In this document: piece by piece, positions 18,132 to 26,130 of the stretch
Layout of the letters: every line of letters begins with the position of its first letter
Numbering within the stretch: position 1 is the stretch's first letter
Origin: Bacillota bacterium
GTDB taxonomy: Bacteria > Bacillota > UBA994
Reading direction: 5' to 3'
Assembly: GCA_009773495.1 (NCBI GenBank)
Contig: WSXW01000004.1
Coordinates: forward strand, 45,829 to 109,828
Length of the DNA: 64,000 nt
Program-made: the position numbers and the translations under genes
The notes under the pieces: model-generated
Told to the model about the DNA's origin: nothing
What the model saw: only the letters and a program-made list of their open reading frames with translations
Databases searched by the model: none

Positions 18132-19346
18132 ATGGAATTATGGAGACGCAACCTCATCGTTCTCTGGATCGGCACAGTCTTCGCGGGTATCTCCTTCTCC
18201 CTAGTTAGCCCCTTCCTCCCAATGCTTTTGCATCAGGTGGGAGTAGACCAAAACCTTAATGTATGGTCCGGCTGGGCTTTTGCGGCCACATTCTATACCA
18301 GCGCAGCCTTAGCACCTGTGTGGGGGTCTTTGGCCGACAAATACGGGCGCAAGCCCCAGCTCGTACGAGCTGGGGTCGGCATTGGCGTTACTTACATCCT
18401 CATGGCTTTTGCGACTAGCCCTATGCAAGTAGTTTTTCTCAGATTACTACTTGGTGTTTTTAATGGGTTTATCCCCACAGCTATCGCTATGGTGGCGTGT
18501 AATACACCCGAAGAGCAACTGGGCACTTCCCTCGGCACCATTCAAACAGGTGGAGCCTTCGGCACCGTCGTGGGACCGATGGTAGGGGGTTATCTAAGCC
18601 TCTATTTTGGAGTACAGCAAACACTGTTGATTGCAGGAGTTAGTCTTTTTGTCGCTACTTTGATCTGCACCTTTGGCACCACAGAGATAAACAATGGTGA
18701 CCGTAGCCTCAAAAGTGATATCGTGGGCGATGTAAAATTAGCTGTGCGCAACCCTCTGTTGTTACAGATGTTCTTATTGCTAATGGTCTTTAACCTATCA
18801 TTTATGATTATCCAACCCGTGCTACCTATTTTCATTAAATCGCTAGTAGGTGATAGGGACCCGTCAGTCATTACCGGAATTATCTTTTCTGTTGCTGGCA
18901 TGGCAACGGTGCTTGCCGCTCCTAGGTGGGGACGTTTAGGTCAAGCCAAGGGGTACATCAAAGTCCTACGTACGGGGCTGTTGGGAGCTGCAGTCTTAAG
19001 CTTTATGCTAGCGTTTGCTCGTAATATATACATCCTGGGAGGACTGCGGTTTGGCTTCGGTCTATTCATAGCGGCAGTGATGCCGTCAACTAATGCGGTT
19101 ATCGCCAAGGCTGTTCACCACAACTTCCGTAGCCGTGCCTTAAGTCTTAGCAATAGTTTTGGTCAGCTCGGTGCTGCCATTGGCCCGGTAATGGGTGGAT
19201 ACATTGGTCAAATATTTGGCATCCCCATCGTATTCGTAGTCATGGGCATTTGTCTGGCGATTGTAGTCCTATGGACGCAAGGTAAACAATGGGATATATC
19301 CCCGGCTGCAGAGGTACGCAATGCAACTACAACAGGCTCTCCATGA
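18132..19346 (+). CDS. MFS drug/proton antiporter
   Basis: 404 residues. GGAGG at 18117-18121 decides for ATG 18132 over an in-frame ATG at 18096. Twelve transmembrane segments; motif A between TM2 and TM3 reads GSLADKYGRKPQLVR, and motif C (GGAFGTVVGPMVGGYL, TM5) marks an antiporter. Similar proteins are multidrug exporters of the TetA/MdtG type. The substrate is unknown. The gene stands alone and converges on dcyD; a hairpin separates them. Confidence 0.92.
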   Translation: MELWRRNLIVLWIGTVFAGISFSLVSPFLPMLLHQVGVDQNLNVWSGWAFAATFYTSAALAPVWGSLADKYGRKPQLVRAGVGIGVTYILMAFATSPMQVVFLRLLLGVFNGFIPTAIAMVACNTPEEQLGTSLGTIQTGGAFGTVVGPMVGGYLSLYFGVQQTLLIAGVSLFVATLICTFGTTEINNGDRSLKSDIVGDVKLAVRNPLLLQMFLLLMVFNLSFMIIQPVLPIFIKSLVGDRDPSVITGIIFSVAGMATVLAAPRWGRLGQAKGYIKVLRTGLLGAAVLSFMLAFARNIYILGGLRFGFGLFIAAVMPSTNAVIAKAVHHNFRSRALSLSNSFGQLGAAIGPVMGGYIGQIFGIPIVFVVMGICLAIVVLWTQGKQWDISPAAEVRNATTTGSP

Positions 19347-19356
19347 ACAGGATGAT

Positions 19357-19386
19357 GAAAAGGAGACCAGCAAACGCTGATCTCCT
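19357..19386 (-). terminator. Terminator of the D-cysteine desulfhydrase gene
   Basis: Arms 19361-19371 and 19376-19386 with one mismatch and a four-base loop; on the minus strand the stem is followed by TTTTC. It probably also slows the converging MFS transcript. Confidence 0.65.
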
Positions 19387-19408
19387 GTGCTTACTGAGTT
19401 GCTTAACT

Positions 19409-20404
19409 CTATGGTAGGACTACATCGCTGTAGGCATAGAGGGCTGGTGAGCCACCGGTATGCAGGAACAAGACTTTGTCCGCTGCCTTAAAGTACCCCT
19501 TGCGCACTAGGTCGATTAGACCAGCCATCTGCTTACCAGTGTATACTGGGTCGAGCAATATCCCCTCCGTTTTTGCTAGCAGCTGTACTGCTTCAATCAT
19601 GCCAGGTGTGGGGCGTGAATACCCGGCACCCACATATTCATCAAAACAGACTACCCTTTCGCGGGGTGGTATAGCACTGCCTACGTGGGCAGCAGTAGTC
19701 TTAACTAGGTTATAGATGAGCTCTTCCTGAACATCCTTATTACGACTAACGTTCATACCTAAAACCGGGATGTTAAGGTTATTGCCGTAAACACCTACCA
19801 CGATACCGGCATGAGTTCCACCGCTCCCGCTAGGCACAACTAGATAGTCAAAATCTAAGCTCTGCTCAAACATTTGCTGCTGCAACTCCTGCACACACTG
19901 CACGTACCCTGTAGCACCAATAGGGTTAGAACCACCACCGGGGATGATGTAGGGTGTGCGACCTTCGCTAGCTACATCGGCTGCCAGTACCTGCATGGTT
20001 TCCATCATGTTAGAGCCACCAGTTACTACCTTAACAGTTTCTACTCCTAACAACCTAAACAGGAAATTGTTACCATTAGAAAACGGATTATAGCTACCGG
20101 GGACACGTTCTTCTAGAACGAGCCGACATTTCAGCCCTTCTTTGACTGCTGCCGCTAGGGTAAGGCGACAATGGTTAGACTGTACCGCTCCACAAGTAAT
20201 TAGGGTATCTGCACCCCCTGCTAGGGCATCGGCTAGCAAAAACTCAAGCTTACGTGTCTTATTGCCTCCAGAAGTTAAGCCGAGTAAATCATCTCGCTTT
20301 GCAAAAATAGTTGGTCCACCTAGTGCAGCCGAAAACTGAGGAAGCTTCTCGATAGGGGTAGGGGCGTGTGAGTAAATACGACGAGGGAATTTCCCGAGGT
20401 TCAT
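19409..20404 (-). CDS. dcyD: D-cysteine desulfhydrase / ACC deaminase family PLP enzyme
   Basis: 331 residues, start ATG with GGAGG. PLP fold type II; the Schiff-base Lys is Lys49 in TSGGNKTRKLE, followed by the CGAVQSNHCR motif and the PLP-phosphate loop PSGSGGTHAG. This pattern matches DcyD, which turns D-cysteine (and beta-chloro-D-alanine) into pyruvate, H2S and ammonia. ACC deaminase or another D-amino-acid lyase remains possible, since the family cannot be split by eye. Monocistronic. Confidence 0.85.
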   Translation of the reverse strand: MNLGKFPRRIYSHAPTPIEKLPQFSAALGGPTIFAKRDDLLGLTSGGNKTRKLEFLLADALAGGADTLITCGAVQSNHCRLTLAAAVKEGLKCRLVLEERVPGSYNPFSNGNNFLFRLLGVETVKVVTGGSNMMETMQVLAADVASEGRTPYIIPGGGSNPIGATGYVQCVQELQQQMFEQSLDFDYLVVPSGSGGTHAGIVVGVYGNNLNIPVLGMNVSRNKDVQEELIYNLVKTTAAHVGSAIPPRERVVCFDEYVGAGYSRPTPGMIEAVQLLAKTEGILLDPVYTGKQMAGLIDLVRKGYFKAADKVLFLHTGGSPALYAYSDVVLP

Positions 20405-20507
20405 TAGTTTTTACCTCCCTTGAAATTAGCACCGTTTGTTAATTATTCTGCTCGGCGTTTAGCGTTCCTGCTCAGGGAAGATTATTTATGTCGCCAAAAT
20501 ATTATCG

Positions 20508-21998
20508 TTATTTCTTCATGGTTCCTGTCTCTATGAACCTTTGGTGCCATGATAGCGCTTCGCCTAGTAGGTGCGGGGTGTGCTTGTGCATACCGAGCTG
20601 AGCCCGTTCGTAGTAATCTAAAAGCATCTCCCGATAATCTGGATGAGCACAATTGCTGATTATGAGCTGGGCGCGCTCCTTGGGACTGAGACCTCTGAGA
20701 TCGGCAACGCCTCGCTCAGTAATAACGACCATTACGTCATGCTCGGTATGGTCGTGGTGAGAAACCATCGGCACAATCGACGAAATAGCCCCATTCTTGG
20801 CTATAGAGGGGGTTGCAAAGATGGTTAGATAGGCGTTACGAGCAAAATCCCCTGAGCCCCCAATGCCATTCATCATTTGTTGGCCCATGATGTGAGTGCT
20901 ATTAACGTTGCCGTAGATATCTACTTCAATAGCGGTATTCATAGAGATTACTCCCAAACGGCTGGCAATCTCTGGGTGATTAGTGACGTCTTGGGGGCGA
21001 AGAGTGATCTTATCTCGGTAGAATCCGATCTTCTCTTTAAACCTCACCAAACCTTCCGCCGAAGGGGTTACTGAACAACCAGAGGCTATGGTCACCTTAC
21101 CTGAGTCCAACAGATCAAGCATAGAATCCTGAATGACTTCTGTATAACAGGTCATGTTCTCAAAGTCGGAGTCGAGCAGACCTGCCAGCACAGCATTAGC
21201 AACGTTTCCTACCCCAGACTGGAGGGGAAGCAGATTGCTAGGAAGCCTACCCTCTTTAACTTCACGCTTTAGGAACTCCATCATATGCAGGGATATCATA
21301 CGAGAGCAGTCGTCTATGGGTGCCAAAGGGCGGACATTGTCGACGATGTCACAGACCACAATCGCTACAATTTTGTCCGGCGAGCAAGATATATACGGAG
21401 TACCAATGCGGTCTCCCGCTGCTGTGAGGGGGATGGGAGATCTTGCAGGAGGAGATTGCGAGGTATAAATGTCGTGCATGCCTTCAAGCTCCAAGGGTTG
21501 GCTGGTATTAATCTCTACAATAACCATCTTCGCCATCTCAACATAGGCGGGCGTCGCGCCCACCGATGTTGAGGGAACTATATGACCTTCTTCGGTGATG
21601 GCCACTGCTTCTACAATAGCGACATCTATGGGCCCTAAAAAACCATAACGGGTATATTGCGGAGTGTGGCTAAGATGCATATCCACAAAACTGGTGGAAC
21701 CAAAATTAATTGCCTTACGCATAGACTCGTTAGTTTGATACGGTAGACGCCTAGATATCGCGCCAGCTCGCGCCAATGCCCCATCGAGTTCGTCACCGAC
21801 GGAGGCGCCTGTAAATAACCCTACCTTCAACTTCTCCCCAGCTAAGACACGGTTGGCTAAGGCAAGGGGCACAGCCTTAGGATAACCTGAAGGCGTAAAC
21901 CCGCTAGCACCAATATTCATGCCATCTTTGATTAAAAGAGCAGCTTGTCCCGCCGACATAATTTTCGCCAGTAACTCCTTATTGCGAATACGTTCCAC
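20508..21998 (-). CDS. Acetyl-CoA hydrolase/transferase family CoA-transferase (succinyl-CoA:acetate type)
   Basis: 496 residues, GTG start behind AAGGGGAG. Two CoA-transferase domains; the nucleophile is Glu287 in CYTEVIQDS, as in class I enzymes such as AarC/Cat1. The conserved NGIGGSGDFARNAY segment lies near residue 375. Length and motifs match the succinyl-CoA:acetate CoA-transferase group, which conserves thioester energy while making or using acetate. Related 4-hydroxybutyrate or propionyl-CoA transferases have the same look, so the acceptor acid is inferred. Confidence 0.88.
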   Translation of the reverse strand: MERIRNKELLAKIMSAGQAALLIKDGMNIGASGFTPSGYPKAVPLALANRVLAGEKLKVGLFTGASVGDELDGALARAGAISRRLPYQTNESMRKAINFGSTSFVDMHLSHTPQYTRYGFLGPIDVAIVEAVAITEEGHIVPSTSVGATPAYVEMAKMVIVEINTSQPLELEGMHDIYTSQSPPARSPIPLTAAGDRIGTPYISCSPDKIVAIVVCDIVDNVRPLAPIDDCSRMISLHMMEFLKREVKEGRLPSNLLPLQSGVGNVANAVLAGLLDSDFENMTCYTEVIQDSMLDLLDSGKVTIASGCSVTPSAEGLVRFKEKIGFYRDKITLRPQDVTNHPEIASRLGVISMNTAIEVDIYGNVNSTHIMGQQMMNGIGGSGDFARNAYLTIFATPSIAKNGAISSIVPMVSHHDHTEHDVMVVITERGVADLRGLSPKERAQLIISNCAHPDYREMLLDYYERAQLGMHKHTPHLLGEALSWHQRFIETGTMKK

Positions 21999-22093
21999 CT
22001 GAAACTCCCCTTACATGTCAGTACTTCTATACTACACTCTATCCTATCATACGAAAGAAATCTCGCTACGGCCATAGAATGAATATCATTGGT

Positions 22094-22121
22094 AAACAGC
22101 TTGGCCATAGCCAAGCTGTTT
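22094..22121. terminator. Perfect hairpin after the Smr gene
   Basis: Twelve-base arms AAACAGCTTGGC / GCCAAGCTGTTT around CATA, abutting the stop codon of the minus-strand gene. Only three T residues follow on either strand. Confidence 0.5.
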
Positions 22122-22463
22122 CTATCTTAGTAAGACAATCGTGACGCCTTCGTTAGCAGACAGCGAGCGGTCGTGTTCGTCTAGCGACTTACATATGCCT
22201 ATGAACTCACGTTTCTGTAGAGTCCAGTTTTCCCCGCCCACGTAAGCCCTTACGATACCACGCAGGCTCGTGTCGCCTAGGGCCCTTCTTACAGCGGCCT
22301 TAATCCCCCCGCCTGTTCCTGACGATCCATAACCATGGATAAGGATCACTGCCTTCGTTCCCTGCCTTTTGTGAGTGGAGAGCGCGTTATGCATAGTCTG
22401 AAGGGCCGATTCAACAGAAGGCATTCCCATCTCTAAATTAACCTTCGCCACTTTGCTCTGCAA
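22122..22463 (-). CDS. Small stand-alone Smr-domain protein
   Basis: 113 residues from a TTG start. The Smr motif ILIHGYGSSGTGGGIKAAVR is complete, with the preceding LEMGMPSVESALQTMHNAL helix in place of the usual LDLHG. Smr domains are nucleases acting on branched DNA or on colliding ribosomes' mRNA; the free-standing small form is less well studied. The LDxH element common in Smr proteins is replaced by LEMG, so activity may differ. The GGDEF gene lies upstream on the same strand. Confidence 0.75.
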   Translation of the reverse strand: MQSKVAKVNLEMGMPSVESALQTMHNALSTHKRQGTKAVILIHGYGSSGTGGGIKAAVRRALGDTSLRGIVRAYVGGENWTLQKREFIGICKSLDEHDRSLSANEGVTIVLLR

Positions 22464-22513
22464 ACCCTCACCTCACTTTCATCTACACATCAACCTTCGT
22501 CATCACGCAACCA

Positions 22514-23587
22514 TCATATCAACCGGCCAGTCGTGGAATCAGCAGATTGAGAGGTGACCTTCACTACCCTGTTGCCACCACTTTGCTTGGCCTGATACAA
22601 GAGGCCGTCCACTCTCTGAAGGACAGTCTCTATACTCTCACCAACGATGTAATGGTCCAACCCTATAGATAGACTAACGGTTTTACCACTCGTGAACTGG
22701 GTTTTGCATACACTCTCTCTCACCCGCTCTGCGACTAACTGAGCACCTCCAACATCTGTATTCGGACAAATAACCATAAACTCCTCACCACCCCACCTAC
22801 CTAGGATATCCGTCTTACGCAAGGACGAGTGCATGACTTCTGCGATTTGGCGCAGCACAGAGTCCCCCGCGAGGTGACCGTATTCATCATTTACTGCCTT
22901 AAATCTGTCCACATCCACTAAAAAAAGAGATAGCGGAGTATTATATCTATCTGCTCTGACGATTTCTCTGCTCAGCTCCTCATCAAGCTTATGTCTATTG
23001 TAAAGCCCAGTTAGTCTATCCGTCACATAAAGCCCCTCGAATAGACGTTTCTCCTGGATGAGCTTATTGTTAGCCCGAAAAAGCATACCAGATAACACCC
23101 ACGCCAGTACCGTAAAGACCACGGCGTGCAAGATATATGAGGACTGCAACCACTCATCATGGAATGGATACTGATGTAGACTCCACAAAAAGAGCGCCTG
23201 GGACGCCGCAAAAAATGCCAACGTAGTTTGTGGTCTGAGTAAGAATACACCAGCCACAAAAGTGATCATAAACATGTAACTAGGTAATGCTAGAGGGGTC
23301 CCTCGCAACAGTACATTCCACAGGCCGCCCACAACTAAAGGCACAACAATGTTGATATATATTAAAGCTTTCCTAGCCCAGTCTCCCAACATACTTACAT
23401 GCCAAAGGCCGATGTTAACTAGGCTAAGCGGAATTATGACATAGGCGAGGTACAGAGGCCGCTTAAGGACAAGCAGAAAATAGACAGCCGTTATTGTACC
23501 TACGGTTAAGATAATTATGCTAGCTTGGTACAAACGTCGGTAGTTTTCGTCCGTTATGACATTGTTGTGTTCCTTGAGGTCAAACAC
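22514..23587 (-). CDS. Diguanylate cyclase with multi-span membrane sensor
   Basis: 357 residues from GTG 23587 with AGGAGTGAGG. Residues 22-170 hold about six transmembrane helices, a MASE-like sensor. The GGDEF domain has GGEEF at 266-270, and the inhibitory site RKTD at 257-260 has the right five-residue spacing. Cyclase activity with product inhibition is therefore predicted, in contrast to the other GGDEF protein in the window. The signal sensed is unknown. Confidence 0.9.
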   Translation of the reverse strand: MFDLKEHNNVITDENYRRLYQASIIILTVGTITAVYFLLVLKRPLYLAYVIIPLSLVNIGLWHVSMLGDWARKALIYINIVVPLVVGGLWNVLLRGTPLALPSYMFMITFVAGVFLLRPQTTLAFFAASQALFLWSLHQYPFHDEWLQSSYILHAVVFTVLAWVLSGMLFRANNKLIQEKRLFEGLYVTDRLTGLYNRHKLDEELSREIVRADRYNTPLSLFLVDVDRFKAVNDEYGHLAGDSVLRQIAEVMHSSLRKTDILGRWGGEEFMVICPNTDVGGAQLVAERVRESVCKTQFTSGKTVSLSIGLDHYIVGESIETVLQRVDGLLYQAKQSGGNRVVKVTSQSADSTTGRLI

Positions 23588-23732
23588 TCAGCCTCACTCC
23601 TGTCCACTCATGCTAGCTCTTGCGAAAGATATTACTGCATAGCGCATGCTGCCTACATACGAAATTATTATATCAGACGCGGGGGATTATGTGCGGGTAA
23701 AACAACTTAAGCCACTAATGCTGAGGAATAGC

Positions 23733-23758
23733 AAAACCCCGAAGCGGATGCTCCGGGG
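23733..23758 (-). terminator. Terminator of the glutaredoxin-like gene
   Basis: CCCCGAAGC (23737-23745) pairs with GCTCCGGGG (23750-23758) with one mismatch; TTTT follows on the minus strand. Confidence 0.7.
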
Positions 23759-23784
23759 CTACTTCTTATGTATTCTAACGCCTC

Positions 23785-24054
23785 TTACGACTGGGCCAAG
23801 AACTTTTCAAACACATTGCGCACGGTTTCTTTACTGGCAGCCCCCTCATGGACCTTGTTGGCATTGATAAAATATGTGGGCACTAAGTAATAGTCGTATT
23901 GTGCGGCAAGCTCCGGCTGGAGTTTTTCATTGATAAGTGCGACTTCTATTGCCGCATAGTTTTCATTTTCACCTTTTAGTTCTTCCATCCACTTCATAAC
24001 CTGCTGGCAATAAGGACAGGTCGCCAATATGAACAATCTTAGGACAGGTTTCAC
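23785..24054 (-). CDS. Glutaredoxin-like small thioredoxin-fold protein
   Basis: 89 residues, GTG start with AAGGGGGTG. The redox motif CPYC is at residues 13-16, and the cis-Pro segment LVPTYFIN follows at about 57-64. It belongs to the glutaredoxin/thioredoxin fold and may reduce disulfides, with an external thiol or a flavoprotein as donor. It lies 45 bp downstream of carbamate kinase on the same strand and could be co-transcribed with it, though a functional link is not obvious. Confidence 0.85.
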   Translation of the reverse strand: MKPVLRLFILATCPYCQQVMKWMEELKGENENYAAIEVALINEKLQPELAAQYDYYLVPTYFINANKVHEGAASKETVRNVFEKFLAQS

Positions 24055-24099
24055 CTAAAAATGCACCCCCTTACATCGCGTACGTATTTATACATTGGG

Positions 24100-25044
24100 C
24101 TAGGTAGTGGTGATTATCGTGCCTGCTTCTCCTCTTAATGCCCGCGAAACAGCCTCCAATGAAGTGATGATTGAACGGGTGCCGCCACTCCTTAGGAAGC
24201 AAATTGCTGCCAAAACCTTTGGCCCCATGCTGCCCGCTTTAAAGTGACCCTGTGCATAGTAGTCTTCTGCTTGGCGGACAGTCATGTGTCTGATGTTTTC
24301 TTGCTGTGGTGTCCCAAAGTTTACTGCCACCTCTGACACATCGGTCAAGATCATGAGCGTCTGCGCATTTACGTCTTGAGCCAACCGCTGTGCCGCTAGG
24401 TCTTTGTCAATGACTGCCTCTACTCCCATATGGCCCTCCGGTACTTGGACCACAGGTATGCCCCCACCACCTGAGGCAACCACCAAAACACCGCTATCGA
24501 GAAGGAGGTTAATAGCCTCTCTTTCTACTATACTGATAGGATCGGGCGAGGGAACTACCCGCCTCCATCCTCCTCTAGCTATATCTTCCTTCATAACCCA
24601 GCCCTTTTCGCTACCTAAGCAAGAAGCCTCTTCGCTGCTGTAAAAAGAGCCAATGGGCTTGGTCGGAGCTTGAAAGGCACTGTCGTCTTTATTGACTACC
24701 ACTTGCGTGACAAGGCTAACAACCGTGCAGGGAATGTTTTGCTCCTTTAGCATATTTCCTAATATTTGCTGAATCATGTAACCAATTTGCCCCTGCGTAG
24801 CCGCGCCACATATGTCTAGGGGCATGGCTGGAGTATGAGCTTGTGCCACCTCGTTTTGTAGCAATACCGCGCCCACCTGGGGCCCGTTACCGTGAGAAAT
24901 GATGACTTGGTGACCCTGAGCAACTAGGTCTGCCACGGGCTTACAAGCAGCATAGATATTTGCTCTCTGCTCCTCACTTGTACCTTTTTGCTTAGCGCGC
25001 AGTATGGCATTGCCTCCGAAGGCTATTACAATTTTCTCTGGCAT
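24100..25044 (-). CDS. Carbamate kinase (AllK-like)
   Basis: 314 residues; amino-acid kinase fold with the N-terminal AFGGNAIL loop, SHGNGPQVG, and GGGGIPVV motifs of ArcC-type carbamate kinases. It makes ATP from carbamoyl phosphate and ADP. No arginine deiminase or ornithine carbamoyltransferase gene is nearby; the neighbours instead encode FdrA, DUF1116 and DUF2877 proteins, so carbamoyl phosphate probably comes from oxalurate, as for E. coli AllK (YbcF). Divergent from the DUF2877 gene with a 111-bp intergenic region that may hold both promoters. Confidence 0.93.
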   Translation of the reverse strand: MPEKIVIAFGGNAILRAKQKGTSEEQRANIYAACKPVADLVAQGHQVIISHGNGPQVGAVLLQNEVAQAHTPAMPLDICGAATQGQIGYMIQQILGNMLKEQNIPCTVVSLVTQVVVNKDDSAFQAPTKPIGSFYSSEEASCLGSEKGWVMKEDIARGGWRRVVPSPDPISIVEREAINLLLDSGVLVVASGGGGIPVVQVPEGHMGVEAVIDKDLAAQRLAQDVNAQTLMILTDVSEVAVNFGTPQQENIRHMTVRQAEDYYAQGHFKAGSMGPKVLAAICFLRSGGTRSIITSLEAVSRALRGEAGTIITTT

Positions 25045-25155
25045 GTTTCATTCCTCCATAATAATTTTTCTTTTCCCTATTTGAATCCTCTTCAACCTCA
25101 TATCTCAGGCGCTCCGTGTTATAGTGAGTAGAGATAGTAACAAGGAGGCCTCGAC

Positions 25156-26079
25156 ATGAAAGTTGTACACGCATCGTCTATAGGTTATGCTGCTCAGAGC
25201 ATACTCCACGCGAATGAGGACCTGCTTGGTGAAGTTCACAGTTCTTTTAGACGGGCTTTTAACATCCACACTTACTCGGGTCAGATTGTCTCCTTCTCGA
25301 CCGCAGGAACGCCTAATTTCCCCACTAACGTGGTTACTAATCTAACTGATCAGCCCGGTTTTGTCTCATTAGGCATTAGTCGTGGCTTACCCGTATGCCA
25401 GGCCGGCGCCACGCTGTTGGTGGGCTCCCTGCAGATACAACTGCAACTGGCAACCGAGTATTACTCTTTGATCAAAGGCAATGTCCCGAGGACAGAGGGA
25501 GATTCTATAGACCAAATAATCCACCACGCCGCGCTTGCCGCAGTCGAGCTCACTGACGGGAGCGGCTTGGCACCTTTATTGCCACATATTGCTTGGCTCT
25601 GCTCCTCGTGTGCCAAAACCCCTATTTTTACAGATGTGCTAGGCAAACGAGTGTGGGATGGCCTTATGAACATGAGATCTTCGACGTTTTCTGACAGTTT
25701 TGCAGCGGCAGCTAAGCCTCTCATTGGTCTAGGGCCCGGGCTTACTCCTTCGGGCGATGACGTATTGGCAGGCCTAATAGCGGCGTTTCTACTCGGGATT
25801 AAATCTCGAACTGGTGTCACCCGAAAAATGGACTCTGCTTTTGGTCCACTCTTAGAATATGCTGCTACAGGCACCAATCGCCTTAGTCGTGAAATGCTAG
25901 ACTTTGCTGCCCGGGGAGAACTCACAGATATCGCCGAGGGGCTTATCTGCAGTCTGCTGACTGCGAATGCCAGGGATACTACAGCCCAAGTCCGCGCACT
26001 GTTGAGTTATGGAGCTACCTCCGGAGTTGATCAGTTAGTAGGCATTCTTTTTGGACTCCGTTTGGCATTTGATGTATAA
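25156..26079 (+). CDS. allH: DUF2877 protein, AllH-like subunit of oxamate carbamoyltransferase
   Basis: 307 residues, ATG with AAGGAGG. The family hallmark GLGPGLTPSGDDVLAG is at about residue 192-207. In E. coli the DUF2877 protein AllH (YlbF) forms oxamate carbamoyltransferase together with AllF (FdrA) and AllG (YlbE). The order differs from E. coli: this gene is the only one of the set on the plus strand. The symbol is assigned by family and context, not by a close-match search. Confidence 0.8.
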   Translation: MKVVHASSIGYAAQSILHANEDLLGEVHSSFRRAFNIHTYSGQIVSFSTAGTPNFPTNVVTNLTDQPGFVSLGISRGLPVCQAGATLLVGSLQIQLQLATEYYSLIKGNVPRTEGDSIDQIIHHAALAAVELTDGSGLAPLLPHIAWLCSSCAKTPIFTDVLGKRVWDGLMNMRSSTFSDSFAAAAKPLIGLGPGLTPSGDDVLAGLIAAFLLGIKSRTGVTRKMDSAFGPLLEYAATGTNRLSREMLDFAARGELTDIAEGLICSLLTANARDTTAQVRALLSYGATSGVDQLVGILFGLRLAFDV

Positions 26080-26088
26080 ATCCATATT

Positions 26089-26120
26089 AAACGGGGCCGC
26101 CTATGGCAGGCCCCGTTTTT
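26089..26120. terminator. Bidirectional terminator between allH and the solute-binding gene
   Basis: AAACGGGGCC (26089-26098) pairs with GGCCCCGTTT (26109-26118); T5 follows on the plus strand. It serves two converging genes. Confidence 0.8.
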
Positions 26121-26130
26121 GTTCAGTCAG

